From: Peromyscus leucopus
Lineage: Eukaryota > Chordata > Mammalia > Rodentia > Cricetidae
Length of the DNA: 64,000 nt
NCBI RefSeq assembly: GCF_004664715.2
Contig: NC_051076.1
Span: 3,851,446 to 3,915,445 of the forward strand
Direction of reading: 5' to 3'
Both the position numbers and the translations under genes were made by a program. Numbering within the stretch: the stretch's first letter is position 1; every line of letters starts with the position of its first letter. The notes under the pieces are model-generated. The model worked only from the letters and a program-made list of their open reading frames with translations. It searched no databases and had not been told where the DNA came from. This document shows positions 46,060-56,930 of this stretch, in pieces.

Positions 46060-46578
46060 TGTTGCTAGAGTTTTCCGCCTTGCCCACAGTCAGGACAAAT
46101 CTTTGTCACCCACCAGTCCCACAGCCGCTCAGACCCAACCAAGTAAACACAGAGACTTATATAGCTTACAAACTGTATGGCCGTGGCAGGCTTCTTGCTA
46201 ACTGTGCTTATAGCTTAAATTAATCCATTTCCATAAATCTATACCTTGCCACGTGGCTGGTGGCATACCGGCATCTTCACATGCTGCTGGTCATGGCGGC
46301 GGCTGCAGCGTCTCCTTCTGCCTTTCTGTCCTTTTATTTCTCCTCTCTGTTAGTCCCGCCTATCCTTCCTGCCTAGCCACAGCCGATCAGGTTTTATTTA
46401 TTGACCAATCAGAACAACTTGACATACAGACCATCCCCCGGCACAGCCAAGTGCAGACTATCTCAAACACCTGCACTCAGGCCCATGGTCCTAATCATCC
46501 TCTATACGGACCTGCTGGGTAACGCCACAAGGAACCCAAGAAGGGCTCCCACAGGACATACATTAACATCCCACAGCA
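46060..46578. mobile_element. Solo LTR, long form (519 bp)
   Basis: Begins TGTTGCTAGAGTTTTCC and ends CATCCCACAGCA. Flanking hexamers TCATCT and CTATCT share ATCT. It is homologous to 31223-31610 for its first ~380 bp. It then carries about 120 bp absent there, bounded by near-identical CATCCC(A/C)C(A/G)GCA words at about 46433-46443 and 46567-46578. Confidence 0.87.
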
Positions 46579-48195
46579 CTATCTACCACTTTTGGCTCCT
46601 ACATTCCACCCACCCCCATCCCACCCCACCTTCCCCCACCGCCTGCATAGATCCCTGAGTCCTGAAGATAGGAGTATGATACAGATATCCCATTTAAGGC
46701 TGAACATTCCCAAGTTTTTTTTATTCCCTATACCACCATTGACCAATTGTTTCTCTGATGAGGGTTTAGCAATGCACTTGCTGTCAATATTAATATTTAG
46801 TGCGAATAGAGCTACATTTGCTCAACTATAGGGTCTCTCAAGTAAGTTTTTGCCTGGGGGTTAAGTATGGACAATTTTCTTTGGGCCAGAGATCTAAAGG
46901 AAGAATGTAAGATCCCTGAGTGAGGGGGCTCAGGGTGAGAAGCTGGATGAGGGAGGTAAAAAGTAAGGAAACACAATCTCTAGGAGAGGGTCAATCCACC
47001 AATTAAGGCATGTATGACACATGTGTTGTTGGGGGAGTGCTGGAAGTGGAATGAAGCTTGGCTAGAGTATAGCAGATTGAATGATGGGAAGTAATGTAGG
47101 GTCTCAGATATGAGTTGATGAATATGGATTTCATTCCCTTTGTTATAGGGACAAACAGCTTTTCATATATTTCAGATTTTTATTTTCAGAAGCTGACTCT
47201 GTCTTGGTAACTCACCAGTCAGTGCATGGCTGATGAGCACCCTTGGCCTCAAGGTTTTCATATCTATAAATGTGTAACCCATGACCTGCACATGAAGTCA
47301 GAATGTTGTATGCCCATTGAGAAATAAGGGCTCCCATTCACAATGCTATCTTAAGCATATCATATAACATGTCTCATGACCTCTAGGACTTTGTTTATAC
47401 CACACACCTCTTTCCTACTTGTCAGTACAGCTTTTTCCTACCTTTTGTGATTTTCTTACTATTTTCAACTTCTTCTGGTTCAAACTCTAAATACTTCAGT
47501 TTTGAGAAGATTTTAGCATTCTAAAAATCTTTTCTTTTGCTTAGCAATAATTTACAATTAGCTTAGTGACTTAAACAGCACCATTATATTATCATTAAGT
47601 CTTCAAAAGGTAGGAAATCAGAAGTCTCTTCATGGTTTAGGTGTGTCTTCAGTTCAGGACCTTACAAGAGCATGGCGGGTCTGGCTGTACTCAGGGTCCT
47701 CAGGTGCATAAATTCGTCAATATGGTCTGGTTCTTGGCAGCTACAAGATGGAGGTCTTTACTTTCTTGCAGATTACCAATCTGGAGCCTCCCTCCTTTAG
47801 TAGAAGCTCCCCATAATGTTCTGCCACAGGGTCTCCTCTGCAGCAGAGCAGGTTGTATTCTCAAGGCTGGGAAGAGAACATGTATGGTACTTTATAATCT
47901 GTTTTTTCTCTTTCCTATTTGTAAGGCCCTCTGGGAAAAGAGCTCATTGTAGGTCAGGTCCACCTACTCTTAAGGAGAAGGTATTCCACAGGGCATGCAC
48001 ACAAAGGGAACTGTCTTAAAATTCTGATTGTATAACATCCTTCACTATCCTAAAGTAATTTACTTTCTTGAAATTCCTAAAGTTCCTGTGTGGTCTGTTA
48101 TCAGCTACTCCACAAAAGCACTTAATCATGCCCTGCCTCCTATTAGACTTGAGTGGCTGCAGACCCATTCTTTACCTACTAAAGCAGAAGACAGA
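46579..48195. other. Mostly unassigned; possible ancient repeat at 47640-48000
   Basis: 47640-48000 ('ggctgtactcagggtcctca', 'tccacctactcttaaggaga') resembles an ancient LTR or L1-derived repeat that I cannot assign. The 103-codon frame there is not treated as a gene. Confidence 0.35.
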
Positions 48196-48300
48196 ATCTT
48201 TTCTGTCCTGTTCCTGCTTCTTCTCACTTTTCTTCTTCTCTTCCATCCCTCCCCGCCTCTTCTTTTTCTTCTTTCTCTCTTCCTCTTCTCTACTTCTTCA
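48196..48300. repeat. Polypyrimidine tract
   Basis: About 100 bp of irregular C/T words with few interruptions. Confidence 0.85.
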
Positions 48301-48624
48301 TGTCATCCATACTCCCACCCCACTCCTAGCTTGCACTCTCAGTGCTGGGTAGACTGGAAAGTTGAAGATAATCTTTGGTTCACCTTTGGTCTCACACTGA
48401 ACTTTTTTGTGCATATGTTCTTTATTGCCATGATAATAATAGTCAGAGCAATGACCTTGCTGTGGAGGAATGTTCCAGGCCTTAGGAAAACCCGCTAGAA
48501 TTCTATGCCACATGATATCTCTATGAACGCCAGTCAATATACTCCTGTAGATTAGAGATACTGAATTTTGGAGCCTCAAGGTAACTGGAGAAACAGCTTT
48601 ATTTCTGAACAAGGATAACTTCTC

Positions 48625-48627
<3 letters not shown>
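48301..48627. other. Unassigned sequence
   Basis: No recognised element between the pyrimidine tract and the TG repeat. Confidence 0.5.

Positions 48628-48672
<45 letters not shown>
48628..48672. repeat. TG dinucleotide microsatellite
   Basis: About 22 uninterrupted units. Confidence 0.97.
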
Positions 48673-48673
<1 letters not shown>

Positions 48674-49599
48674 TGTATGAATCACTCTCAGTTAATGTTG
48701 AGCAGAAGCTTAACTAAAGCTTAAGTTTGCTCCAGGAAGTAATCCACCTTTGAACTTAGTTTCTGTTTTTTTTTTCCCCCCTTGGAGCCCTGATTTTAAT
48801 GGTAGGCAACTTGCTAAGCTTCAAATCAGCCTCCATACGTTTCCTCTCTTGGGAGTAACCTTCCAAAGAAGGTGTAGTGTGTTTGGAAAACAAATGCATA
48901 GTGAATTCTGTTTGAGGCAAACCATGCCCACTTAGGTGATAGGGCTTGACAGAGTCCAGGAGAAAATGAACCATTGAATTCTCTCCAGCACACAAAACTC
49001 AGAGCTGCGTCTCCTGAACAACTGCTATGGCACAGCAAAATCACTCACTGACTTTTGATGTTGCATTTGCAAGAGAGTCTAGTCCTTGTTTATTTTTTCT
49101 CATTTTATGTTATGGCAGGTTGTTAAGACAGGTCCATGAAATGTATAGGTGCATGGCCTTGTCCCAACCAGGTTCAAATATAAGCCACCCACATTGTATA
49201 TATAGATTAATGTTTAAAGGCAGAGTCTGGCTGTGTATATCCAGGGCAGATAGATGCACTGTGTGGATAAAGAAAATGTATACAATGGGCTACATTTCAA
49301 TGTATACACTGAGAAATACACACTCTGCATGGTTGCTTCTTGGAGGAACTGGGCTGAGTGTCAGAGAATGAAAGACTACGACATTTTAGGGCCTCATTAC
49401 TGAGCTATTCTGAGTGGAGGAAAATATTTGGTGAATAGAAATCTATCAACAATTCCTCCTAAGCTTAATAGTTTTATTATCTCCACAGAGCTGCTTATAA
49501 GAATCTAGAAAATCTAGGACAGATTGTGACCCATTTGGGCTGGTCATTGTAGGAATGATCACAGTGCAGAGGACCAGATAAAGTGACAGCTAGGTATGG
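48673..49599. other. Unassigned sequence
   Basis: No recognised repeat. The 114-codon plus frame (49027-49371) has no motif or family match. Confidence 0.5.
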
Positions 49600-50410
49600 G
49601 GCTGCATACACATGTGCACATAGGTCTGCACACACATACACACACAGAGGGATAATACATATATGGGCTTGCACACACATATACAATCTTGTACAAACAT
49701 GCACATGGCTTGCACAAACATGTACATTGACTTACACACACATGTATATAGGCTTGCATGCATAAATGGCCTCTCACACACAAGACTTGCACACACACAG
49801 GCTTGCAGATATACACACAGGCTTACATATGTACATATACACAAGATTTTCACACATATGACAGAGCTTATACACACAAACACAAACACACATAGACTTG
49901 AGCATGCATTCAGGCTTGCAAATATATTCACAGGGGCTTGCAAACATATGTATAAGGCTTGCACATGCACACGATGCACATGGTTTACATGCATCACTTC
50001 TACACACAGATTTATGAACTTGTATTTGCACACACAGGCTCACACACATTTGTATGAACTTGTATATGCCCACAGACTTATGCACAGATCCATAAAGCTT
50101 TCAAGCACACCAGCTTGCACATGTTGTACATATAAGTTTTCACATACATACAGAGGAATTGTAAGCATAGACTCTGGAACAGTCAAATGCATACACTTGC
50201 ACATCCATAGAGGCTTGCATAGACACATGAGTTCATATAAGCACATAAGCGTACACACACATACACAGGGTTTTGCACACATTGACTTGTATGTGCACAT
50301 AGGCTTGTATGGACACATGGGTTTGCACAAGTGTACAGGCACACATAGATGCATGGGTCTTGCACAGATACAGACCTTAATTTGCACTTATACTCGCATG
50401 CTGGCTTACA
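49600..50410. repeat. Degenerate CA-rich minisatellite-like array, period roughly 20 bp
   Basis: The motif AGGCTTGCACACACATRTA recurs irregularly, with 'ggcttgca' or close variants near 49672, 49707, 49751, 49799, 49819, 49912, 49937, 49957, 50212 and 50300. Spacing varies around multiples of about 20 bp. Stop codons are rare on both strands: a 257-codon plus frame (49663-50436) and minus frames of 147, 115 and 103 codons overlap. They translate to His/Thr/Tyr- or Cys/Val-rich low complexity and are not credible genes. Confidence 0.85.
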
Positions 50411-50509
50411 TGTTGAATAACACAGTGATGGTCTGATCGACTGGAAAGGTAGGAGGGTGAACCATCACTCTCTTTTGCTGAAGATTTGTTAGAATTCATA
50501 GGAAATCAG

Positions 50510-50665
50510 ATCTGAAAGCAGTCCTAGGGATTGTCTCACCAAATCTCTCATTTTGCAAATGAGAAAACCACAAATATTCGGATAAGCTAAGAATAGCTTG
50601 TGTAAGGTCAAACCATCAGGTGGGAGTTAAGAATGGCCTGGGGCTCAGCTCTCTCATTCCTAGTT
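50510..50665 (-). mobile_element. MIR SINE
   Basis: 'attttgcaaatgagaaaacc', 'taaggtcaaaccatcaggtg' and 'ggagttaagaatggcctg' match reverse-complement MIR. Confidence 0.7.
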
Positions 50666-51189
50666 CATTCAAATATCCTTCCATGGTCACTCACACAGAA
50701 AAGAACTTCAAACTCCACTCTCACACAGATTGTAAAACACTTGGTAAGTGTTTATTGAGTGGCTACTGGAAGTGGGGCTAGGCACTTCACTTGTCGGGAG
50801 CAACTAAAAAGCACACAAACAAAAGATTTCTCTTGCCCCATGTAGAGAAGCAATTTTCACCATCTTTCTGAAGTTTCTTCTACTCTTGGAACTGCCAGAA
50901 ATGCTGACACAGTGCTCCATCATTTAATTTCAGACATATGCATCTATCAGAATAAAGTTATCTTCAGAAGAGGCGGCACCTGCCACCTAATCATTTTCTC
51001 TCAGATAGATGCTTTCCCTATAGCCCTTTCTGTTGTAGAAAGAGGCATCAAGGAATGCCAACAAGGCTGAGAGAGGAGAGGCATCAAAAGTATGTTGTTG
51101 GTGTTCAAAAACAAATTTCACTGAATCTTACAGGCTTTCAGGGTTAGCTTAGTAGTAAATGCTGGATCTTGTGTGTGCGAGAATATGGA
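50666..51189. other. Mostly unassigned; weak ID-like stretch
   Basis: A faint sense ID-like stretch lies at about 51137-51180 ('gggttagcttagtagtaaat'). Otherwise nothing recognised. Confidence 0.35.
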
Positions 51190-51905
51190 GAAAGGTGAAT
51201 AGCTGAAGTTTGTTGTAACAATGACCACAATTATCTACCCCTTGAGTTTGGGCAGGTTGTGAGTTGCTGTGGCCAATAGAATATGTTGTAAGTAATGCAC
51301 TAGTTTTGAGCTCAAGCCTAGAAAGATCTCCTCCTGTCTTCCATAGGTGTCCCTGTGACTAGTGTCAGGTGAGCAAACCCTTGTAGCCAGCTGGAGGATG
51401 ACAGACTGTGTGGAACACAGCTGAGCCATCAGCCAATAGTTCTGAGACCATTAGGTGCATTTGGCTGCTCTGTTGTGTCCTGTCAAAACCCATGCTGAAG
51501 TCTTTACTCATGAAACCTCAGAATGCCCCTGTAATTAAAATCATGGTCTTTAAAGAAGTAGATAAGACAAAGTGGACAGTAACCACATTCTTTGCAAGGA
51601 GAGAAACTTTAGAAAAAAAAATCAACTTTGTGTTTGACTTAGAGAAAATGAAATTTTGTTGCTAAAGTTATTAAAAATGTGCTTTTGACAGCCCTAGCAG
51701 ATGATCACACCTATTTAGCAACAAGTCAGACATCCAAGGTCAGCCAAGGCCACTGTTAAGATTAACAGAACCACCCACTAGATACCATCTCAAATTCCCA
51801 ATCCATAACATATTAATATGGGCAAATGATCTTTCTTTTAAATCTCTAAGTTTTGGTGGTAGCTCTTCATGTAGTAATTGATACTTGGTACAATAGTGAA
51901 AAATC
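51190..51905 (+). mobile_element. Ancient MLT1-type LTR split by another LTR fragment
   Basis: The left part has 'gttgctgtggccaatagaat' and '...gaacacagctgagccatcag'. The right part (about 51690-51905) has 'gacagccctagcagatgatc' and 'aaatctctaagttttggtgg'. Between them (51440-51690) sits sequence resembling a different MaLR 5' region ('catgctgaagtctttactca', 'aaacctcagaatgcccctg'). Confidence 0.6.
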
Positions 51906-52689
51906 TATAGGTTTTCTGTTGAAAATGTGTAAGTGTTGACCTGACCTCAGAACTCTTATCAGTTCTTACTGCCCTGTATGTGGCTGAGGTTATGGATGGA
52001 TGCTTATGAGAGCAAAATATATGCTGACCTGAGTTAGCCCCATGGTCTTCTATTCCAAGTTCCAGCACCAGCAGCAAAGTCAACTGAGATATGGCTGCTG
52101 CTCTGAAGTTTCCTACCCTCTCTTAGTTGTGTATGTTCTCTGACATATGGCATAAAGGGATTTCCACTAGGACTAGACAACTTATTTAAGTTGCTAGAGC
52201 AACCATCCAATGCTAGTCTATTAACCCTAAATTCAATAAGGAGAGTGGGCCAACATGTTGGGACAGAAAAGTGAGCTTATATGCAGTACTAAACACTTCT
52301 GGATTGGGTTTTTTACAATTAGGGATTCATGTGTCTTGAGTGAAGGTCTTAACATTACCTTCTTATATAAACAACTGGCTAATAATACACAATTCCAAGA
52401 CTGATGTCACATGTATTAAATTCACATAACTTTAAATAGCTCAGCATTATGAACTAGTTAATGTATGTCAATTGTCTTCCAAAATTTTCTAACATTATTT
52501 AGAGGCTCAGATCCATTTATTCACCTATGCTTATTTAGTGCTACCGAGTGCTAGGCACTAATTCAGGCTCCAGTAATACAGCCAAATTGTCTATGCTCTC
52601 ATGGACAGAGTATATTCTGCACGGTGTTAGAAGAAGGGGTCAGAAGGTTCCATATCTGAGTCTATCTATCTACCTATTTTCATCTATTA
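51906..52689. other. Unassigned sequence
   Basis: AT-rich in part. A stretch at 52530-52640 may be an ancient repeat. No gene signal. Confidence 0.45.
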
Positions 52690-52785
52690 GTATTTTTTGT
52701 TTTTTAGTAGTGCTGGGCATTGAACTGAAAGTCATGTACATGCTAGACAAGTGCTCTGCCGCTGAACTTCATCCTCCATCCTTGT
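52690..52785 (-). mobile_element. ID-like SINE
   Basis: T-rich tail, then 'gctgggcattgaactgaaag' and 'tagacaagtgctctgccgc' in reverse-complement ID order. Confidence 0.65.
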
Positions 52786-53834
52786 CTATCCATCTTTATC
52801 CATCAACTATTATCAATTGTGGTGCACTGACAGGCAGTGAGGTTGTGCTCTCATCACTTTAGTTATAATCAGATCAGTTTTTCTTTGATTTTATTCAGAA
52901 GTTGGACGTCTAAGTAAAGTTTGGTTTTAAGGGAAGGTTACTTGTTTAGGTAAATTAAAAACATTTGAAAACTACTCCACATGTTCATCTGCCCTAGGGA
53001 ATTCTATGCTTTTCCTCATGTAAATAATTTTACAAGTTGATTTGAGCTTTACTTTAAATTGACAATGCTATAAAATATATAGACTTTAAAAATGAAAAAT
53101 TAAAAATATGACAAACTTCTCTTTAAATTAAATATGCTGAATACAGAGTATATTGACCACGACGCATGCTTTTCTCAATGGTTTTGATATCCAACTTCTC
53201 TAAAGCATGGAGCACCCAGCCTGGGATTTCCTTAGACATTTACAGCAGTCTTTGGGTTTCTTCTGATGTTTGAAACCACTTTCTTTTATTTTCAGTTTCG
53301 CTGTCCTCTTCCTACAGCTTTTTACTGAAAACATCCTTTTTTTTTTTCTTTCACTGTCTGTCAGAATAATGCCTCTTGCTCACCCAGTATCTGTTGACTG
53401 CTTCTTCCCTTGAAGATGACAGAGCCCCCAATTTTGTATCCCTGAGCTCATTTACTCCGGGGAAATAGATTCCTTGGCTACTTCTGTTAGCTTACCTTCC
53501 TGCTGAACTCATGCTCAATGGCCTAGCCTCTGGTGGTTGTGCTAGCAGTCTCAAGTAAGTTGTTGAGTCTAGGTAAAGAAGCTCTTCACAGTAGCCCAGA
53601 GGGTCCAAGGCCTTATCAGCACAAGAAACCTCTTTCCCATGTTTCTTGTAAGTGCCCCTACTCCTGCCTTCCTCAGCTGTGCAGCATATTATCTGTCTGT
53701 CAGTTCTCCTGTTTAGACCCTTGGGGTCCACATCATCTAATTCTGCTCCTTCATGACTGGCTGCCAGGCATTTTCAAAGAGCTGCTGATTACATTGTATA
53801 AATTATAATTTCTAATACCCTGTCTTAGGACCTC
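52786..53834. other. Unassigned sequence
   Basis: AT-rich to 53140, with a T-run at 53337-53349. Opposite-strand frames of 79 and 91 codons overlap at 53.5-53.8 kb without support. Confidence 0.5.
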
Positions 53835-54184
53835 TGGTATGATTTGGATTTGAAATATATCTCAGAGGCTTATATTTTTAATGTCTGGTACTGCTACTTT
53901 GGAAGGGGCTAGAAACTTTGGAAAGTGGGTAAACCTGAAGGAATTAGATTACTACAGCTCTGTCTTGATGATAATATCTAGTCCACATTCCCTTTGCTTT
54001 CTACTTCCTGCCTACCAGGAGGTGTGGAAACTTCACTTCCCTTACCCCCGTCACTGCATTCTGCCCAAGAACACAAGGCTGGACAACATGGATTGAACCT
54101 CTGAAACCTTGTTCTGAAGCATCCTTCCCTGTAAGTTGTTTAGTACAGACATTCCATTACAGCAATCAAAAAGTAACTAAGAAA
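53835..54184 (+). mobile_element. MaLR LTR (old subfamily)
   Basis: 'ggtatgatttggatttgaaa', 'gctactttggaaggggctag', 'ctacttcctgcctaccagga' and 'ttgaacctctgaaaccttg' follow MaLR LTR order. Borders are approximate. Confidence 0.7.
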
Positions 54185-54279
54185 ACTTAGTTTTCTGCAG
54201 GTTTGTTTTTAAAGTGTTTCCCTAAAGCAGGGCTTTGGTTCTATTCATTATATATTACGAACTCTTCACAGCTTTCAGA

Positions 54280-54395
54280 GGCCAAGAATAAACTCCAAAT
54301 TTCAGAGTGTATCACCCCCTTTCTTTGGCTCCAGCCTGCCTTTTTACCTTGCTTTCTGTTTTCCATTTGCTGAGATTCTAGTCTCCTTTAAAGGT
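54280..54395 (+). mobile_element. L2 fragment
   Basis: 'gaataaactccaaatttcag' and 'ttggctccagcctgcctttt' match sense L2 upstream of its 3' end. Confidence 0.5.
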
Positions 54396-54529
54396 ACAAC
54401 TTTAGGTGCTATTAGTAGGGGAAAGCTGAGTACCCAATACTATTTGCCTCCAAGACACAGACACAGAGGTTATTCACACTGCACATATTTGTCAAAGTGC
54501 TTGTTTGTATCCACCAGAACTTTAATAGT

Positions 54530-54859
54530 CACTTCCAAGGTCACACTTCATCACTGAAGGTAATCAGGGCAGGCGCTCAAGACAAGAACCTGGGGTCAGG
54601 AACTGAAGTAGAGGCCATGGAGGAACATTGCTTACTGGCTTGCTCTTCTACCTTGTTTATGCAATCTAGAACTGCCTGCCTAAGGTGGCACCATCCATGG
54701 GCTAGGCCCTCCACAGCCCAGGCCCCTCTCTATCAATTAATCAAGAAAATGCCCCAAACATTTGCCCTCAGGCCAGTCTAATGGAGGAAATTCTTCAGTT
54801 GAGATTCACTCATCCCAGGTAACATCATTTTGTGTCAAGTTGACAAAAACTAACCAGCA
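54530..54859 (-). mobile_element. MaLR LTR, 3'-truncated
   Basis: Reverse complement of the LTR at 60817-61202: 'gaggccatggaggaacattg', 'ggctaggccctccacagccc', 'aatcaagaaaatgcccc', ending at 'tgtcaagttgacaaaaacta' then ACCAGCA. The element's 3' end (left) is missing. Confidence 0.85.
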
Positions 54860-55013
54860 TAGAGTCCATTGATATGAAATTCTAGAATGGCCAGAATTAA
54901 TGTCTTTTTTGGAGCAAACAAATTGGTGTTTACCTAGTTCTGAGGAAAACAGGAATTTTATCTCTCAAAAGAGCATGTGGATACTTTTTAGGCTGATGAA
55001 ATTGTCCTCTATC

Positions 55014-55016
55014 TTT

Positions 55017-55085
<69 letters not shown>

Positions 55086-55163
55086 TTCTTCTTCTTCTTC
55101 TTCTTCTTCTTCTTCTTCTTCTTCTTCTTCTTCTTCTTCTTCTTCTTCTTCTTCTTTTTCTTT
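55014..55163. repeat. Compound (CTTT)n-(CTT)n microsatellite
   Basis: About 17 CTTT units switch cleanly to about 25 CTT units near 55081, then CTTTTTCTTT. All-pyrimidine for 150 bp. Overlapping Phe/Leu and Glu/Lys frames are artefacts. No SINE is attached. Confidence 0.97.
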
Positions 55164-55461
55164 GATTGCAGCTAGCCAAGGATAATATAATTTTTCAAAG
55201 CACACTAAGGTATGTATCTAAAATGGCTGTATTTTTCTATGTACAAATTTTATTGCAGGGAAGCTGATTGCTAAGTAAAAACATCTCACTACCTGTGATC
55301 TCTGCATTAACTTGCCTAGCACTTCCCCACCATCACTCAGAAACATAGCTTATTTCTTTATCTTCAATAAATTAAAACTCTATCTACTGCAGTGTTTCCT
55401 AGCTGAGATGAGATAAATATCTCATAGCCCAAACTCTTCAGCCAGGTAGTGTGGGCTGAGG
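55164..55461. other. Unassigned sequence
   Basis: Nothing recognised between the CTT array and the next MIR. Confidence 0.45.
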
Positions 55462-55605
55462 GCTCTGCTGCTTACACTTGGGAAATCATTTACCTTCTGT
55501 GCTTCAGTCTTCTTAGCTGTTAGGTGTAAGAATGAACAGCACTGTTAGTGTCACTGTGTTGTCAAAGAGAATAGATATGTTCTATATGTAAAATGCTGAC
55601 TTGAA
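55462..55605 (+). mobile_element. MIR SINE
   Basis: 'ctctgctgcttacacttggg', 'aaatcatttaccttctgtgc' and 'ttcagtcttcttagctgtta' in sense order. Confidence 0.7.
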
Positions 55606-55644
55606 TGTTTAGGATTCTGTCAGTATTATACACACTGTGTACAT

Positions 55645-55735
55645 GTGAACATGTGCCCTGGCATTGTACCCAGGACCTTTGCAGTCTATGTATATGCTCT
55701 ACCACTGAGCTACTCCAGGTCTCACTGTGTCTTCC
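55645..55735 (-). mobile_element. ID-like SINE fragment
   Basis: 'ggcattgtacccaggacctt' and 'gctctaccactgagctactc' match the reverse-complement ID head, including its box A region. Confidence 0.7.
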
Positions 55736-56130
55736 TACAGACTATGGTTTTCAAAATGTTCACCACATTCTGACTTGAATTGGTGATATTTGTCTTTATT
55801 TTTGAAATCAAAAAACAACTTCAACATATATTTAAGTATACACTATAGAGAGAGGCTTAAAAAAGATGGTATATACACTCAAAGGATTCATAGACTTCCT
55901 TAGACAGCCACTGAGCACTGGATTGTGAGTCCCCAGGAAACCAGGGCATGTTTTGTTTTTGTTGTCTCCCAAAGGCTCTGCCACAGTATTTTAGGTAGTT
56001 CATCAAGTTTTTAATTAACTATTAGAATGTGTTTAAATGTTGACTTAATTCTAGAAACTTCTCAACTGTGAGTGTTGCTCCTCAGGAACATATAGCATTT
56101 TATCTCCAAAACAGTATGGCAAAATAAGCA

Positions 56131-56309
56131 TTATTGATTCTATTTTTTTTTTTTTTGAAACAAGGTCTTATCATGTAACTCTGGCTGACCTTGAACTCAC
56201 TATGTAGACCAGGCTGGCCTCAAACTCACAAAGATCCACCTGCCTCTGTCTTCTAAGTGCTGGGATTAAAGGTGTGTGCCACCATGTCAAGCTTATTTAT
56301 TCCATTTTG
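56131..56309 (-). mobile_element. B1 SINE with near-perfect duplication
   Basis: The reverse-complement B1 body, about 56155-56290, includes 'tagaccaggctggcctcaaa'. Flanks at 56131-56146 and 56294-56309 (TTATTGATTCTATTTT and TTATTTATTCCATTTT) match at 14 of 16 positions. Confidence 0.92.
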
Positions 56310-56597
56310 AATGAGAATATCAGTGATAGGAGAGGTCATGTGGACAGGTTTTCATGCTTTCAGTGTTTAAGATGATTGCCTGTTCTTGCTAGTTAGCCCA
56401 CAGTGGCTCTATTCTGTGTCTTTGTAGTTCTGATCTTTATGTTGGAGTTTCCTTTTTTCTTCTATCTTATCTCAACCCCCTCTGTTATGTCAGACTTTTC
56501 ATGTAATTCAATCTTGTTACTAATGGAATACACCACTATTCCTCTCTACAACTAAGGACATCCATTTGATGATAAATATTGATGATAGCTGAGACTG
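56310..56597. other. Unassigned sequence
   Basis: Nothing recognised. Confidence 0.45.
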
Positions 56598-56930
56598 TCT
56601 GTGTTGTTCAATTTATTGATCCTATGAAAAAATACCTAAGAATCAACTTTATATGGTAGAAAACCTTACCATGGCTAGCTCATGGTTTCAGAGATTTCAC
56701 ATGGTTATGTTCCCCTTAGGGCGGTAGTGAGGGGGAAGATCATGGGGAATGTGTAGAGGGAACAATGCTATTGACCTGACGACTATAAAGTAGTGCAAAC
56801 GGGGGAGGAGGAGGGTTCCTATATTCTCTTCAAGCACACACTTCCAGTGACCTAATTTCTTCCCCACCTTGTCAGTGTTCTATACTCTGAATAGAGCCAC
56901 AGACTAGCAACCAAGCCTTTGGAGACTTTC
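56598..56930 (+). mobile_element. MaLR (MST/MLT-like) LTR
   Basis: 'gaaaaaatacctaagaatca', 'gtggtttcagagatttcac'-like sequence, 'cttccagtgacctaatttct' and 'gcaaccaagcctttggaga' give the same layout as 36007-36576, without its GA array. Confidence 0.65.

Noticed and set aside
49600..50410. Regular spacing of similar words suggested a CRISPR-like array
   Set aside because: The words are degenerate, spacing is irregular, spacers are not distinct from repeats, and the host is a eukaryote.
49663..50436. 257-codon plus-strand open frame, the longest in the window
   Set aside because: It is the translation of the degenerate CA-rich array. Several minus frames over the same bases are equally open, composition is His/Thr/Tyr low complexity, and no start context or domain is visible.
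51137..51180. Possible tRNA-like or ID-like sequence in sense orientation
   Set aside because: Boxes A and B are too degraded and no cloverleaf can be drawn, so it is not a tRNA gene.
54900..55205. 91-codon frames, poly-Phe on plus and poly-Glu/Lys on minus
   Set aside because: Translation of the (CTTT)n-(CTT)n microsatellite.
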